From: SAR324 cluster bacterium
GTDB taxonomy: Bacteria; SAR324; NAC60-12
Assembly: GCA_028282505.1 (NCBI GenBank)
Contig: JANQHV010000397.1
Coordinates: 1 to 40,144, forward strand
Length of the DNA stretch: 40,144 nucleotides
Direction of reading: 5' to 3'
Shown piece after piece: positions 7,965 to 17,674 of this stretch. The notes under the pieces were generated by a model. It searched no databases and was not told the origin of the DNA. It saw nothing but the letters and a program-made list of their open reading frames with translations. How positions within the stretch are numbered: the stretch's first letter is position 1; each line of letters begins with the position of its first letter. The translations under genes were made by a program, and so were the position numbers.

Positions 7965-9209
7965 TTAGTTTTGCTTGTCCTTAGGTAAAGTGAAACTGAA
8001 CTTGGAGCCTTGGTTTGGCTGACTCTCTACCCAAATCTTTCCTCCATTTTTTTCGACAAGTTCCTTGCACAGAATCAAGCCAAGGCCAGTGCCCCTTTCT
8101 TTTTTTGTACCAGGTGTGGAAACACTCTTATCAATCCGAAAGAGGAATTCCAGACTTTCTGCATCAATCCCGACTCCATCGTCCTGAACTGAAAGTGCCA
8201 CCATGTTATCCATGTCTTCGCTAAAGATTCGAATTTTACCATTGGGATGAGTGAACTTAATAGCGTTGGACAGTAAATTTCGCATCACCGTATTCGTGAT
8301 ATTATGGTCAGCGTAGACCATGGTTTGCTCAGGGATTTCATTACATAGGGCAATGTCTTTCTGCTTGGCATTGTCTGATAAAATTCCGATGACTTCCTCT
8401 GCTAATGGATACAGATCATGAAAATCAGGATGGCTTTCTATTCTTCCCATCTGTATCTTTGCCCAGTCCAACAGATTTTCGAAGAGACGAAACAACCGTT
8501 TTGTTGCATCGAAAATTTGATCTACCATCTTTTGAGTTGTGGGAGGGTCATAAACAGCCAATTGAGTTGACAATAACTCTCCTGACAATAACAGGCTGGT
8601 GAAAGCATTAGATATGTCATGGGCAACGATAGAATAAAACTTATCTTTGGCAGCATTCAATGCTTTTAGTTCCTCTAAAGCCTCTTCCAATTGTAAAGTA
8701 CGGCTCTGAACTTTTTGATCTAACTCCATGTTCAGTTTTGTCAACTCTTCTACCAGTTCCAGATTGTGAGCCTCCAGTGTGTATGCTTCTAAAGCTCTTT
8801 TGATGGTGAGCTGTATTTCTTCCTGATTAAAAGGCTTCAAAATGAACTTGTAAATATGGGCCTGATTGATGGAGGCAATCATCACTTCAATATCAGTAAA
8901 ACCGGTCAAGATCATGCGAATTGCACGAGGCAGTAATGGAATCGTTTGTTCTAAAAAATCCACTCCCAACATCCCTGGCATTCGTTGATCACTGATAATC
9001 AAATGAATACGGTCTGGATATTTATACTGTTTGATCATTTCCAACGCCTCTGCGCCTCCTGTTGCCGTCAAAATATTGTATTCCTGCTTCAACAAATCCG
9101 AAAGAGTGATCAAATTATGCTCTTCATCATCTACCACTAAAACTGTGTGCTCTTTCAAGTTGAGATCCTGGTCAGGATCAGCTGTTTGTAATCGCTTTTG
9201 ATTAAACAT
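7965..9209 (-). CDS. Receiver-histidine kinase fusion (response regulator with transmitter)
   Basis: Soluble 414-residue signalling protein. A CheY-like receiver (about 21-135) has the acidic pair in VVDDEE (27-30), phospho-acceptor D74 in ISDQRMPG, T102 and K125 in LKPF. A helical linker (138-185) leads to a HisKA domain with H197 in the H-box VAHDISNAF and a HATPase_c domain with N-box NLLSNAIKF (311-319), G1 DDGVGID (343-349) and G2 GTGLGL (373-378). There is no membrane segment or sensor domain, so input probably comes by phosphotransfer to the receiver or by partner binding. The ATG follows a TAGGAAAAAC ribosome site. No dedicated output regulator is adjacent. Confidence 0.88.
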   Translation of the reverse strand: MFNQKRLQTADPDQDLNLKEHTVLVVDDEEHNLITLSDLLKQEYNILTATGGAEALEMIKQYKYPDRIHLIISDQRMPGMLGVDFLEQTIPLLPRAIRMILTGFTDIEVMIASINQAHIYKFILKPFNQEEIQLTIKRALEAYTLEAHNLELVEELTKLNMELDQKVQSRTLQLEEALEELKALNAAKDKFYSIVAHDISNAFTSLLLSGELLSTQLAVYDPPTTQKMVDQIFDATKRLFRLFENLLDWAKIQMGRIESHPDFHDLYPLAEEVIGILSDNAKQKDIALCNEIPEQTMVYADHNITNTVMRNLLSNAIKFTHPNGKIRIFSEDMDNMVALSVQDDGVGIDAESLEFLFRIDKSVSTPGTKKERGTGLGLILCKELVEKNGGKIWVESQPNQGSKFSFTLPKDKQN

Positions 9210-9372
9210 GTTTTTCCTATAAAGGTATTTTTTCGCACCACTCCAACACTTGTGTCATGATTCTTTTCGTTGTCTATAATGTATAGCGTCTTTCCATATT
9301 CAAGCTTTTTCAAGCTTTTTGTGGGTTTGAGCACGATTTTCATTGGCTGAAATGGAGAAGATTGGATTTTAC

Positions 9373-10119
9373 TCAAAAAATATTCAGTAATTTTACCGCC
9401 ATCAATGCGATCCCAATAACCAATACATACCGAATGATCTTTTCTCCTCCTTTGACGGTAGTGTAACTTCCAATCCATCCTCCGACAGCATTCCCAGCAG
9501 CTAGGCTGAGGCCAAGTGACCAGTTGACATTTCCGGTTGCAATAAAGACAGTAATTGCCGGAAGCGTATAAATGAAGACGATGAATACTTTGTGCATATT
9601 TACATGCACTAAACTCAAGTTGAGAATGTGGTACAAAACGGCCATCAATAAAAACCCTACACCTACCTGGATAAAGCCTCCGTAAAAACCAATACCAAAC
9701 ATGGCCAGATAACTCCACCAAACCCGCTGTTGGGTTAAAGCAATCGCCTCTTTTTGTTGGTATTTAGGCAACAGCATGGAAACCACAATGCCAACCATCA
9801 CAATAGCAAGTACCCGCTGAAACCAGACATCGTTCATTTGAACAGCAGCCCAGGCGCCTAATGCGCCTCCTGGAAGGGTGAATACGGCAAGCTTGAAGCT
9901 CTCCTTAAACTGGGAAACTTCCTGTTGACGAAATCCCCAGATAGCAATTATGTTTTGAATACAAATTGCGACGCGGTTGGTACCATTAGCCAAAGCACTG
10001 TCCAGGCCCATAAAAATCAAAACTGGTAATGAGAGTGCCGATCCTCCCCCAGCCATAACATTGGTAAAACCGGCAATGGTTCCGACTACAAAAAGCAATA
10101 AGATGTATAAATATTCCAT
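9373..10119 (-). CDS. TSUP family (TauE/SafE-type) membrane transporter
   Basis: A 248-residue, very hydrophobic protein with about seven to eight membrane segments. It begins MEYLYILLLFVVGTIAGFTN and contains the family's GGGSALSLPVL and a repeat-like second half with GGFIQVGVGFLLM. TSUP proteins export or import small organic sulfur anions such as sulfite or sulfoacetate; the substrate cannot be read here. The longest frame reaches 10242, but the extra 41 residues lack family features, so the ATG at 10119 is used, with only a poor ribosome site. It is divergent from a LysR-type regulator, a common arrangement in which the regulator controls the transporter. Confidence 0.85.
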   Translation of the reverse strand: MEYLYILLLFVVGTIAGFTNVMAGGGSALSLPVLIFMGLDSALANGTNRVAICIQNIIAIWGFRQQEVSQFKESFKLAVFTLPGGALGAWAAVQMNDVWFQRVLAIVMVGIVVSMLLPKYQQKEAIALTQQRVWWSYLAMFGIGFYGGFIQVGVGFLLMAVLYHILNLSLVHVNMHKVFIVFIYTLPAITVFIATGNVNWSLGLSLAAGNAVGGWIGSYTTVKGGEKIIRYVLVIGIALMAVKLLNIF

Positions 10120-10296
10120 TGTATTTTTAAAAATTGAGAATTGATACAAGTCCCCATTTTTTCGATGGAGCGCTACTATAAAGTAGGTTGCGTTCAAACA
10201 GAAAATTCTATATGAATAATACCTACAAAAAAAACTACCCAAACATCCGGATAACAGTAACGGACTCTACTTCGTATTTGTCCTAAGGAAAATTTT

Positions 10297-11175
10297 GTGG
10301 ATCTAGATACACTACGGCTTTTTTTACACCTGTCACGTACCTTACATTTTGGAAAAACAAGCCAGGATTGTTACCTCAGTCCATCTACTCTGAGTCGAAT
10401 CATTAAAAGGCTTGAAGAAGATCTCGGGCATGCTCTGTTTATTAGGAATAATCGACAAGTGACCTTAACTCCTCAAGGCATACAATTCCGGCAATATGCT
10501 GTTGATGTTTTAGCCAAATGGGAATGTTTACAGGGACAACTCAATGAAGATGCAAAAGTATTACAAGGAGAAATCAGCCTTTATTGTTCCGTGACCGCTT
10601 GTTACAGTATCCTGCCAAAAACTTTAAATAATTTTCGACAATTATACCCGGATATTCATCTTAAACTAGAGATTGGCAATTCGGTCAATGCCTTGCAAAA
10701 AATTAAAGACAACTCAGTAGACCTGATCATTGCCACACTTCCTGATTCTATTTCCAGTGATCTGATTTCTTATGTTCTTACTATCACTCCTTTAGTATTT
10801 GTTGCTCCGACTGCACCTTGTAGTGTTAGTACCCAAATCGATGGTCCAACCATTGATTGGTCTCATGTCCCCATGATTTTACCTCAAACCGGCCTGGCAA
10901 GAAGTTATGTCAATAAATGGTTTCAAGAGCAAGATCTAACTCCTAAAGTTTATAGTGAAGTTGTTGGACACGAAGCCATTCTCGCATTGGCCAGTATGGG
11001 ATGTGGGGTTGGCATTGTACCACAACTGGTACTCGAAAAGAGTCCTCTGCAATCAGAAGTTCGTATTTTACAGATCACTCCCAAGCTCCCAGAATTTAAA
11101 GTGGGAGTCTGTATTCAGAAAAAAAAATTGCAGTCTTCTTTAGTCCAGGCTTGCTGGAATTCAATTAAATTTTGA
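10297..11175 (+). CDS. LysR-type transcriptional regulator
   Basis: A 292-residue regulator. The N-terminal winged helix-turn-helix (about 1-60) contains LSPSTLSRIIKRLEEDLG and ends with FIRNNRQVTLTPQG, typical of LysR proteins. The remainder (about 90-290) is the periplasmic-binding-protein-like effector domain. The start is GTG at 10297 (first residues MDLDTLRLF), placed by TAAGGAA eight bases upstream. It diverges from the TSUP transporter gene over about 177 bp, so it probably regulates that gene and itself from this gap. The effector is unknown. Confidence 0.88.
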   Translation: MDLDTLRLFLHLSRTLHFGKTSQDCYLSPSTLSRIIKRLEEDLGHALFIRNNRQVTLTPQGIQFRQYAVDVLAKWECLQGQLNEDAKVLQGEISLYCSVTACYSILPKTLNNFRQLYPDIHLKLEIGNSVNALQKIKDNSVDLIIATLPDSISSDLISYVLTITPLVFVAPTAPCSVSTQIDGPTIDWSHVPMILPQTGLARSYVNKWFQEQDLTPKVYSEVVGHEAILALASMGCGVGIVPQLVLEKSPLQSEVRILQITPKLPEFKVGVCIQKKKLQSSLVQACWNSIKF

Positions 11176-11305
11176 GATCACAAAAAGAAGGATTTGTTCA
11201 CCGATATGTGATAGGCATTGACATTATGCTGACGAATAAATAGGATTTTCTAATGGTCTAAACATTCTTCAGAAAAACTTCAAATTCAAATAATAAAGAG
11301 AAATT

Positions 11306-12103
11306 ATGATGCCTGTCCTTTATTTTATTGCCGGTGGAGTTTTGATGTTCATCGTCATGTTGTTTCGGCAAAAAAACATAGAGCAATCATACCAGGAAAA
11401 AATAAAAAACCAGACAGCCACTCATACTCAACAGCAACTCGATGAATTAAAAATGCAGATGAAGCATCAACAGCAAGAGTATGAGCACCAGCTTGAAACA
11501 CTAAAAACAGAAAACGAAGCACAAGTTTCGGAAATACTAGAGCAGGTTTCAGAAATTGAAGATGTTGCACTCAAATGTGAAAAGAACTTATTGTCTCCAG
11601 ATAAATTGAATTTTCTTGAATCAGAATTAGAAAAACTGAGAATAGAAGTGGATCAGCTACAAGACTTAGTTACTACCTTCAAGCAGTGGCATGAAGGTCT
11701 GGTTGAATTAAGAGCCAATAATCAGTTAATGCACAAGCTGAATGAAGAATTCAAATCTGTTGGCAGTCAAACCATCACTCTATCATTAAATGCCAGCATT
11801 GAAGCATCAAAATCTGGAGAAATGGGAAAAGGATTTAAAGTGGTTGCTGAAGAAATTTCTCAATTGGCAGAACAAACACAGGAATTGTGCAACAATTATG
11901 CGAAAGAACTGAGCAAAAATGATCTATTGACCACAACGGCCTTCCAAAATACTCAGGCAGGAAGCCGGATGGTGCTGAATACCATTGAAGGACTGCTTTA
12001 TATTACCAAAGACTTGCAAAAAGAAACCGGACGGATTAGAAAGGAAGTGGCAGACAGCGACATCCATGAATTGCTCAGTTGTGTCAGGTCTTTACAAAAA
12101 TAA
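11306..12103 (+). CDS. Short methyl-accepting-chemotaxis-like protein without sensor domain
   Basis: A 265-residue protein with one N-terminal membrane helix (3-20), a long coiled coil (about 25-150) and a region matching the signalling hairpin tip of chemoreceptors (about 154-195): LNASIEASKSGEMGKGF followed by KVVAEEISQLAEQT. Ordinary receptors read LNAAIEAARAGExGrGF here. There is no periplasmic ligand domain, HAMP domain or clear methylation region, and the hairpin's second arm is short. It may join receptor arrays, or act as a dedicated scaffold for a CheA/CheW-like partner. The ATG at 11306 follows AAAGAGAAA. No other chemotaxis gene is in the window. It ends 5 bp from the convergent LapA-like gene. 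Confidence 0.75.
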   Translation: MMPVLYFIAGGVLMFIVMLFRQKNIEQSYQEKIKNQTATHTQQQLDELKMQMKHQQQEYEHQLETLKTENEAQVSEILEQVSEIEDVALKCEKNLLSPDKLNFLESELEKLRIEVDQLQDLVTTFKQWHEGLVELRANNQLMHKLNEEFKSVGSQTITLSLNASIEASKSGEMGKGFKVVAEEISQLAEQTQELCNNYAKELSKNDLLTTTAFQNTQAGSRMVLNTIEGLLYITKDLQKETGRIRKEVADSDIHELLSCVRSLQK

Positions 12104-12108
12104 ACTTT

Positions 12109-12549
12109 TCACTCAGACATACTTTTCTCAGGAATTTCTTTGTTTGCAGAAGAAGTGTTATTGGATTCAGAAACCTCATTATTCTGAGCAAATGAGTTTT
12201 TCGAAGAAGATTCTGAATCCCCCTGAGGCAGTTCTACACGGCTTTGCGTTTTTCGATTCTTTTCCCGCTCCAACAAAACCAACTTTTTCAATCGGTAAAT
12301 TTCACTTTCCTGGGATTTGATCCGAATCCGAAGATAAGAATGATAAAAAAGGAAATACAGTGTTGTAAAGAAAATACCAAAAGCAAGAGCAGCAAAAACA
12401 GAGATAAAAATAGGATGTTGACCAGATGTTAAATGAACATTAAGCCATTCCAGGCTAAATCGGACTGTCACCAAATCTTTATTTTGATCAGCAAATAAAA
12501 CACCAAAGCCAAGAAAAGCAGAAGCAAAAAGTAACCAAAAATAGCGCAT
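12109..12549 (-). CDS. LapA-domain (DUF1049) inner-membrane protein
   Basis: A 146-residue protein with two membrane helices (about 1-20 and 45-69) flanking a short loop containing VTVRFSLEWLNVHL, the pattern of LapA/DUF1049 proteins. A coiled-coil segment (73-100) and a Ser/Asn-rich acidic tail follow. In Escherichia coli LapA works with LapB in control of LPS synthesis through LpxC turnover; that role here is inferred from family and from nearby LPS genes. The start lies 8 bp after the sppA stop, so the two are probably cotranscribed. Confidence 0.72.
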   Translation of the reverse strand: MRYFWLLFASAFLGFGVLFADQNKDLVTVRFSLEWLNVHLTSGQHPIFISVFAALAFGIFFTTLYFLFYHSYLRIRIKSQESEIYRLKKLVLLEREKNRKTQSRVELPQGDSESSSKNSFAQNNEVSESNNTSSANKEIPEKSMSE

Positions 12550-12557
12550 AATTACAT

Positions 12558-13427
12558 CTATTGTAAAAGGTAATTCAAACGGATTCCTGTGGGATCGGGC
12601 AGGATTTCTTTGAGTGGTGCCAATCCTAACAAAGAGATTAGTGAAAAAGAGGCTGAATCAAATTCTATGGTTTGAATCGGCTCTTGTAAATCTAATTCTT
12701 GCCCAAGAGATGAAATTACCTGGGAAAAACTGCCTAATTCATCAACCAGCCCGATTGCCACTGCACGGTTCCCCACAACAACCCGACCGTCTGCGAAAGT
12801 CCGTATCTGGTCTTCCTTTAATTGTTCTCTTCCTTTTAGGATCGCCTGAACGAATTGTTCATGAGTATCATCCACCAGTTGCTGAAGGATTTCACGCTGC
12901 GAATTTTCCACACCATGGAACATGGACATCAAATCCTTGTTGGGAACGCTGGTAATGGTGACGGCCTCTGCACCAATCTTTTTCCCTAACTCTTCTAAAT
13001 TGAACCATTGCAGCAAAACACCAATGCTGCCTGTAATCGTTCCTGGATTGGCAAAAATGCGGTCTGAGGCACATGCAATATAATAAGCACCTGAAGCAGC
13101 TACGGCCCCCATTGAAGCATACACTGGTTTTACTTTTTTCAATTCGTTGAGTGCTTCATAAATTTCTTGAGATGCTGCGACCCCTCCTCCGGGACTATCC
13201 AGGCGAACAATAACTCCCCGCACACTTTCTGTTTGCTCCATCTTCCTAATCTGAGCCACCACAGGATCTGGATTGAGAATCATTCCTTTGATTTTAACCA
13301 CTCCTATCACTCCCTCCTGCAGAAGCGAAAATCGCTGTACCTGAGTGAGATTCAGCAAAGTCGAGAAGACTAGAAGCAAGACGATCAAGATAATCGTGCT
13401 GGAAAGAAGTGGATGTTTTTTTAGCAT
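12558..13427 (-). CDS. sppA: Signal peptide peptidase SppA, short form
   Basis: Membrane-anchored serine protease of the S49 family that degrades leftover signal peptides. From the ATG at 13427 the protein is 289 residues: a membrane anchor (10-27), then the protease domain with DSPGGG (77-82), the nucleophile S112 in AASGAYYIA, and K164 in VPNKDLMS, the same spacing (52) as the Ser-Lys dyad described for Bacillus SppA. The open frame continues upstream to 13532, but those codons lie in a tRNA gene, so the inner ATG is the true start. Only 13 bp separate the start from the tRNA's encoded CCA, so there is no room for a separate promoter. The LapA-like gene follows 8 bp downstream. Confidence 0.9.
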   Translation of the reverse strand: MLKKHPLLSSTIILIVLLLVFSTLLNLTQVQRFSLLQEGVIGVVKIKGMILNPDPVVAQIRKMEQTESVRGVIVRLDSPGGGVAASQEIYEALNELKKVKPVYASMGAVAASGAYYIACASDRIFANPGTITGSIGVLLQWFNLEELGKKIGAEAVTITSVPNKDLMSMFHGVENSQREILQQLVDDTHEQFVQAILKGREQLKEDQIRTFADGRVVVGNRAVAIGLVDELGSFSQVISSLGQELDLQEPIQTIEFDSASFSLISLLGLAPLKEILPDPTGIRLNYLLQ

Positions 13428-13440
13428 ATGTTCTACCAAA

Positions 13441-13530
<90 letters not shown>

Positions 13531-13839
13531 AAGTCAATGTCTATGAGGGGTGTAGAGGGTGTGAGTCACCATATTAATGCCCCTCAACGGCTGCCTATCT
13601 CTTAAGAATACATCTCCTCTTATGATTGGTCGAGGCATTTCTTTGGAGGGGAGAAGATACTCACGAGAATTTTCCTTCTTCAAATAGATACATGCTGTGG
13701 AGGATGACTGTCAAGCAGTTATAGTATTCTTTCCCTGTTCAGTCACCATCACACCGCATCAGCCAGTTATCGAGACTCTTCAAGACCAGAGTTTGAATAC
13801 AATTATTCCTTCGTTGGAACTAAAAATAGGGCCATGATT
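13531..13839. other. Intergenic region upstream of tRNA-Ser and downstream of kdsA
   Basis: About 310 bp with no recognisable gene. It must contain the promoter of the leftward tRNA-sppA-lapA-like unit and the end of the kdsA transcript. Small nested inverted repeats occur just before the tRNA (GAGGGG at 13545-13550 with CCCCTC at 13580-13585, and GGTG at 13558-13561 with CACC at 13567-13570), of unknown relevance. No clear promoter boxes were found by eye. Confidence 0.5.
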
Positions 13840-15066
<1,227 letters not shown>

Positions 15067-15078
<12 letters not shown>

Positions 15079-16683
15079 TATTTGCAATATGTAGTGCACA
15101 AAGAGATAACTTCCTGCTTCCTCTTCCAAATAACCGATTTGGTCATTGATTCGAATATAAAAATGGGAATGGTCTTTGGGTAATTTGTATTGAAATTCAA
15201 TCACCCCATTACGTTTGGGAGTATATCGCTCAACCAAATGGTGTTGGGCATCATAAACAGAAAGCAAAGGGGATAGATTTGTGTTTCCAATTCTTTGCCA
15301 TTTCCCAGTCATCGTCTGTCCTGGGTTTTTAGATTCGACTTTAAAAAAAGTGCTGTCTCCTCGACTGCGAAGCAAATCATAAACACCAATTCCCGAAGGC
15401 AGAACGTAAAGAGTTTTCAATTTTTCTGGAGGAACTCTTTTTTGTGGAGGTTGTGTTTTATGTCGTTGCACCCATTGTTCGACCCTGTCAATGGAGTAAT
15501 AGGATTCTAATGGAGTAACGGTCTCTTGCCATTGAACCTTGATTTCTAATTGGTCACTATTCCAAACAGCCTGTTGTATTTTGTAAGAAGGAAAATTGGT
15601 TTTTTTTAAATGTGATATCAATGTTTTGCGGTTTCCTGAATAAACGGCATAATAAATCGTAGAGTCCTTTGTCAAGGTATACAATTGAATATGATCCCAA
15701 AATCCTTGCTGGTTTAGAATATTTTGGAGAAAAATAGTTTCTTGCTGAGGTGTTGCCAGTCCAGATAATTTAATATTGACCGGAGTGCCACTGGTTTTTT
15801 CTGTAGATATCAATGTGGCAATCAATGGATCCCACTTGAGTGAGAGAGGCTTTAGCAATCGGGCAAAGTCTTGTTTGGCATTCCAGTTGTTGAATGTTTT
15901 TGTTGTTTGGACCTGACTCAGGTATTTTCCATTAGAAGCATCATACAATGTCAATTGTAACTTTGCCGATAGAGCTTTTTTTGCTTTTTTTGATGACAAC
16001 TGCCTGAGTTGGAGATTAAGGAAAAGGAGTGTTTGATTTTTCGAATTTGAGATTATTTGTTGTGATAATGATTGTTTAGGGTTCGCCGTGAGGTTTTTTA
16101 CCCACTTAGAAGTTAACGGCTTTGCTGTTTGAATATGTAGTTTATATGGTTTGAAAAGCTGATTTAAAGTACGGATCGTTTTCTTTTTTTGGGTATTGCC
16201 CCAAACCGTGTCTTTAGGGTCATAAAATAAAGTCACTTGCCGGGTTGGATCATCGAGTAATGATAAATTTAACTGCTTGAGATGAGATATAATTTTATCC
16301 TTAAAAATACGAGCTTCTAGCAAGAGAGAAAATTTTTTTAAATCTTCTGATTCGGATGTTTCGAGGATACGAATCGATTCAATAAATTGATCAGGTTGTT
16401 TTAACATCCTGGCATTAATCTGTTTCTGAACTTGAGTCAATACCTTAGTATCCAGAAACTGAGGCAGCACTTTTTGAATGATCGTTTGTTTGGCTTTGAA
16501 CATGGCTTTGTTCTCTGCTTGCACCAAGTTTTCATTGACAATCGGAACAGTAGCGCTGCCTTGTTGAACAATAAAGTTTTGTGCAATTCCTTGGGTTGGT
16601 ATGACGAGAAAACAAGCCAGCAAAATTCTAATATAAATTATTTGACTAATGGTGTGTTTACGCAAAATCAATCTACTTTCCAA
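15067..16683 (-). CDS. Large secreted protein of unknown function with FlgT-like N-terminus
   Basis: 538 residues from a TTG start at 16683. In-frame TTG codons at 16671 and 16665 are equally possible and sit better behind GGAAAG; no ATG is available. A signal sequence (about 14-35, ending QGIAQ) is followed by VQQGSATVPIVNENL and an Ala/Lys-rich helix with many small residues, similar to the N-terminal domain of FlgT-like flagellar or envelope proteins. The middle (about 140-400) has no recognised motif. The last 100 residues form a beta-rich segment (GKWQRIG, LSVYDAQ, HFYIRIND) that resembles pre-peptidase C-terminal domains. A periplasmic or outer-membrane-associated role is likely. Both domain calls are tentative. 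Confidence 0.55.
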
Positions 16684-16765
16684 TTAGAAATGTCTATGTC
16701 AACAAAAAACAGATCGTTTGTTGCACAGTTGAACAAAACAAATCCATTCTCAATTTGGAGTAATT

Positions 16766-17629
16766 ATGCCTATTTCATTCCATGGAGGCCATAGCGGTAA
16801 CTATTGTGATCACGCTGAAGGAAAATTGGAAGATGTTATTTGTCAAGCAATTGAACAGGGTTTTACTCACTATGGCTTGTCAGAGCATATGCCACGCACT
16901 CAAAGTGAATATCTTTATCCAGAGGAATATAAACGTGGCCGCAGTCCTGAGCAACTGGAACACATGTTTGCAATGTATATCCGGGAAGGCCGTCAATTAC
17001 AATACAAATACAAGGAACAACTCCACATACTTGTTGGAATGGAGACCGAATTGATTGGTAATAATTTTGATGAAATAGAGTATTTTTGTCATAAATACAC
17101 TCCTGACTATTTAGTCGGTTCGGTCCATTATGTCCATCGAATTCCTTTCGATTATGGGGAAAATGAGTTTGAGAAGTTGGAACGCTTATTGGGGGATACA
17201 GAGGCGGTGTTTTGTGCTTATTATGATGCACAGTTTGAGTTATTTCAGCGTATTCGTCCTCAAGTCGTCGGGCATTTTGATTTGATTCGTCTTTTCCGGC
17301 CACAGTTTTCTTTATCAAAAAAAATCTGGGAACGGATTGAACGGAATCTCACTTGTGCGATTGCAAATGATGCTTTGTTTGAGATCAATGCCAGAGCATT
17401 CAAGAAAAAACTGGATGAACCGTATCCACAACACGAAATTCTGCAGTTGCTTGTTACCTTAGGAGGAAAAGTCACCTTGGGGGATGATTCGCATCGACCA
17501 GAGGAGGTGGGACTGAATTATGAGAAGGTTTTTCAATTTTTGGAGAAGCAGGGAATTTCTTCTGTATATGCATTGGAAAGAGATGGACAAGGACACTTAT
17601 TTCATAAGCAGGTCCCTGTCCCATGCTGA
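16766..17629 (+). CDS. PHP-family histidinol-phosphatase, eukaryotic HIS2-like
   Basis: Expected to remove phosphate from L-histidinol phosphate in histidine synthesis. The 287-residue protein follows the yeast HIS2 pattern closely: GLSEHMPR (39-46), YPEEY, GMETE, VGSVHYV, VVGHFDLIRLF, EINARAFKKKLDEPYP and LGDDSH. Metal-ligand motifs GxxEH, GSVHY, GHFD and DDSH are intact. The first PHP motif reads FHGGHSG (5-11) rather than HxHSG, so one usual ligand position is Gly with His shifted by one. The ATG follows GGAG six bases upstream. No other histidine gene is nearby. The specific substrate is inferred from similarity; the PHP fold is certain. Confidence 0.82.
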   Translation: MPISFHGGHSGNYCDHAEGKLEDVICQAIEQGFTHYGLSEHMPRTQSEYLYPEEYKRGRSPEQLEHMFAMYIREGRQLQYKYKEQLHILVGMETELIGNNFDEIEYFCHKYTPDYLVGSVHYVHRIPFDYGENEFEKLERLLGDTEAVFCAYYDAQFELFQRIRPQVVGHFDLIRLFRPQFSLSKKIWERIERNLTCAIANDALFEINARAFKKKLDEPYPQHEILQLLVTLGGKVTLGDDSHRPEEVGLNYEKVFQFLEKQGISSVYALERDGQGHLFHKQVPVPC

Positions 17630-17637
17630 TTGATATG

Positions 17638-17664
17638 TGTTGGTTCCTTGCTCAGAAACCAACA
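17638..17664. terminator. Stem-loop between convergent PHP phosphatase and ccr genes
   Basis: TGTTGGTT (17638-17645) and AACCAACA (17657-17664) pair perfectly over 8 bp around an 11-base loop, in the 45-bp gap between two convergent genes. The position suits a two-way terminator, but neither strand has a T run after the stem, so it may act only as a 3' end stabiliser. Confidence 0.45.
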
Positions 17665-17674
17665 TGCAACCAGG

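Noticed and set aside
9300-9321. Short direct repeat CAAGCTTTTT twice in a row
   Set aside because: Two copies in AT-rich intergenic sequence are not enough to call a functional element.
9155-9721. 188-codon minus-strand frame
   Set aside because: It overlaps the TSUP gene and the kinase start in other frames; its translation is Cys/Trp/Arg-rich with no family features.
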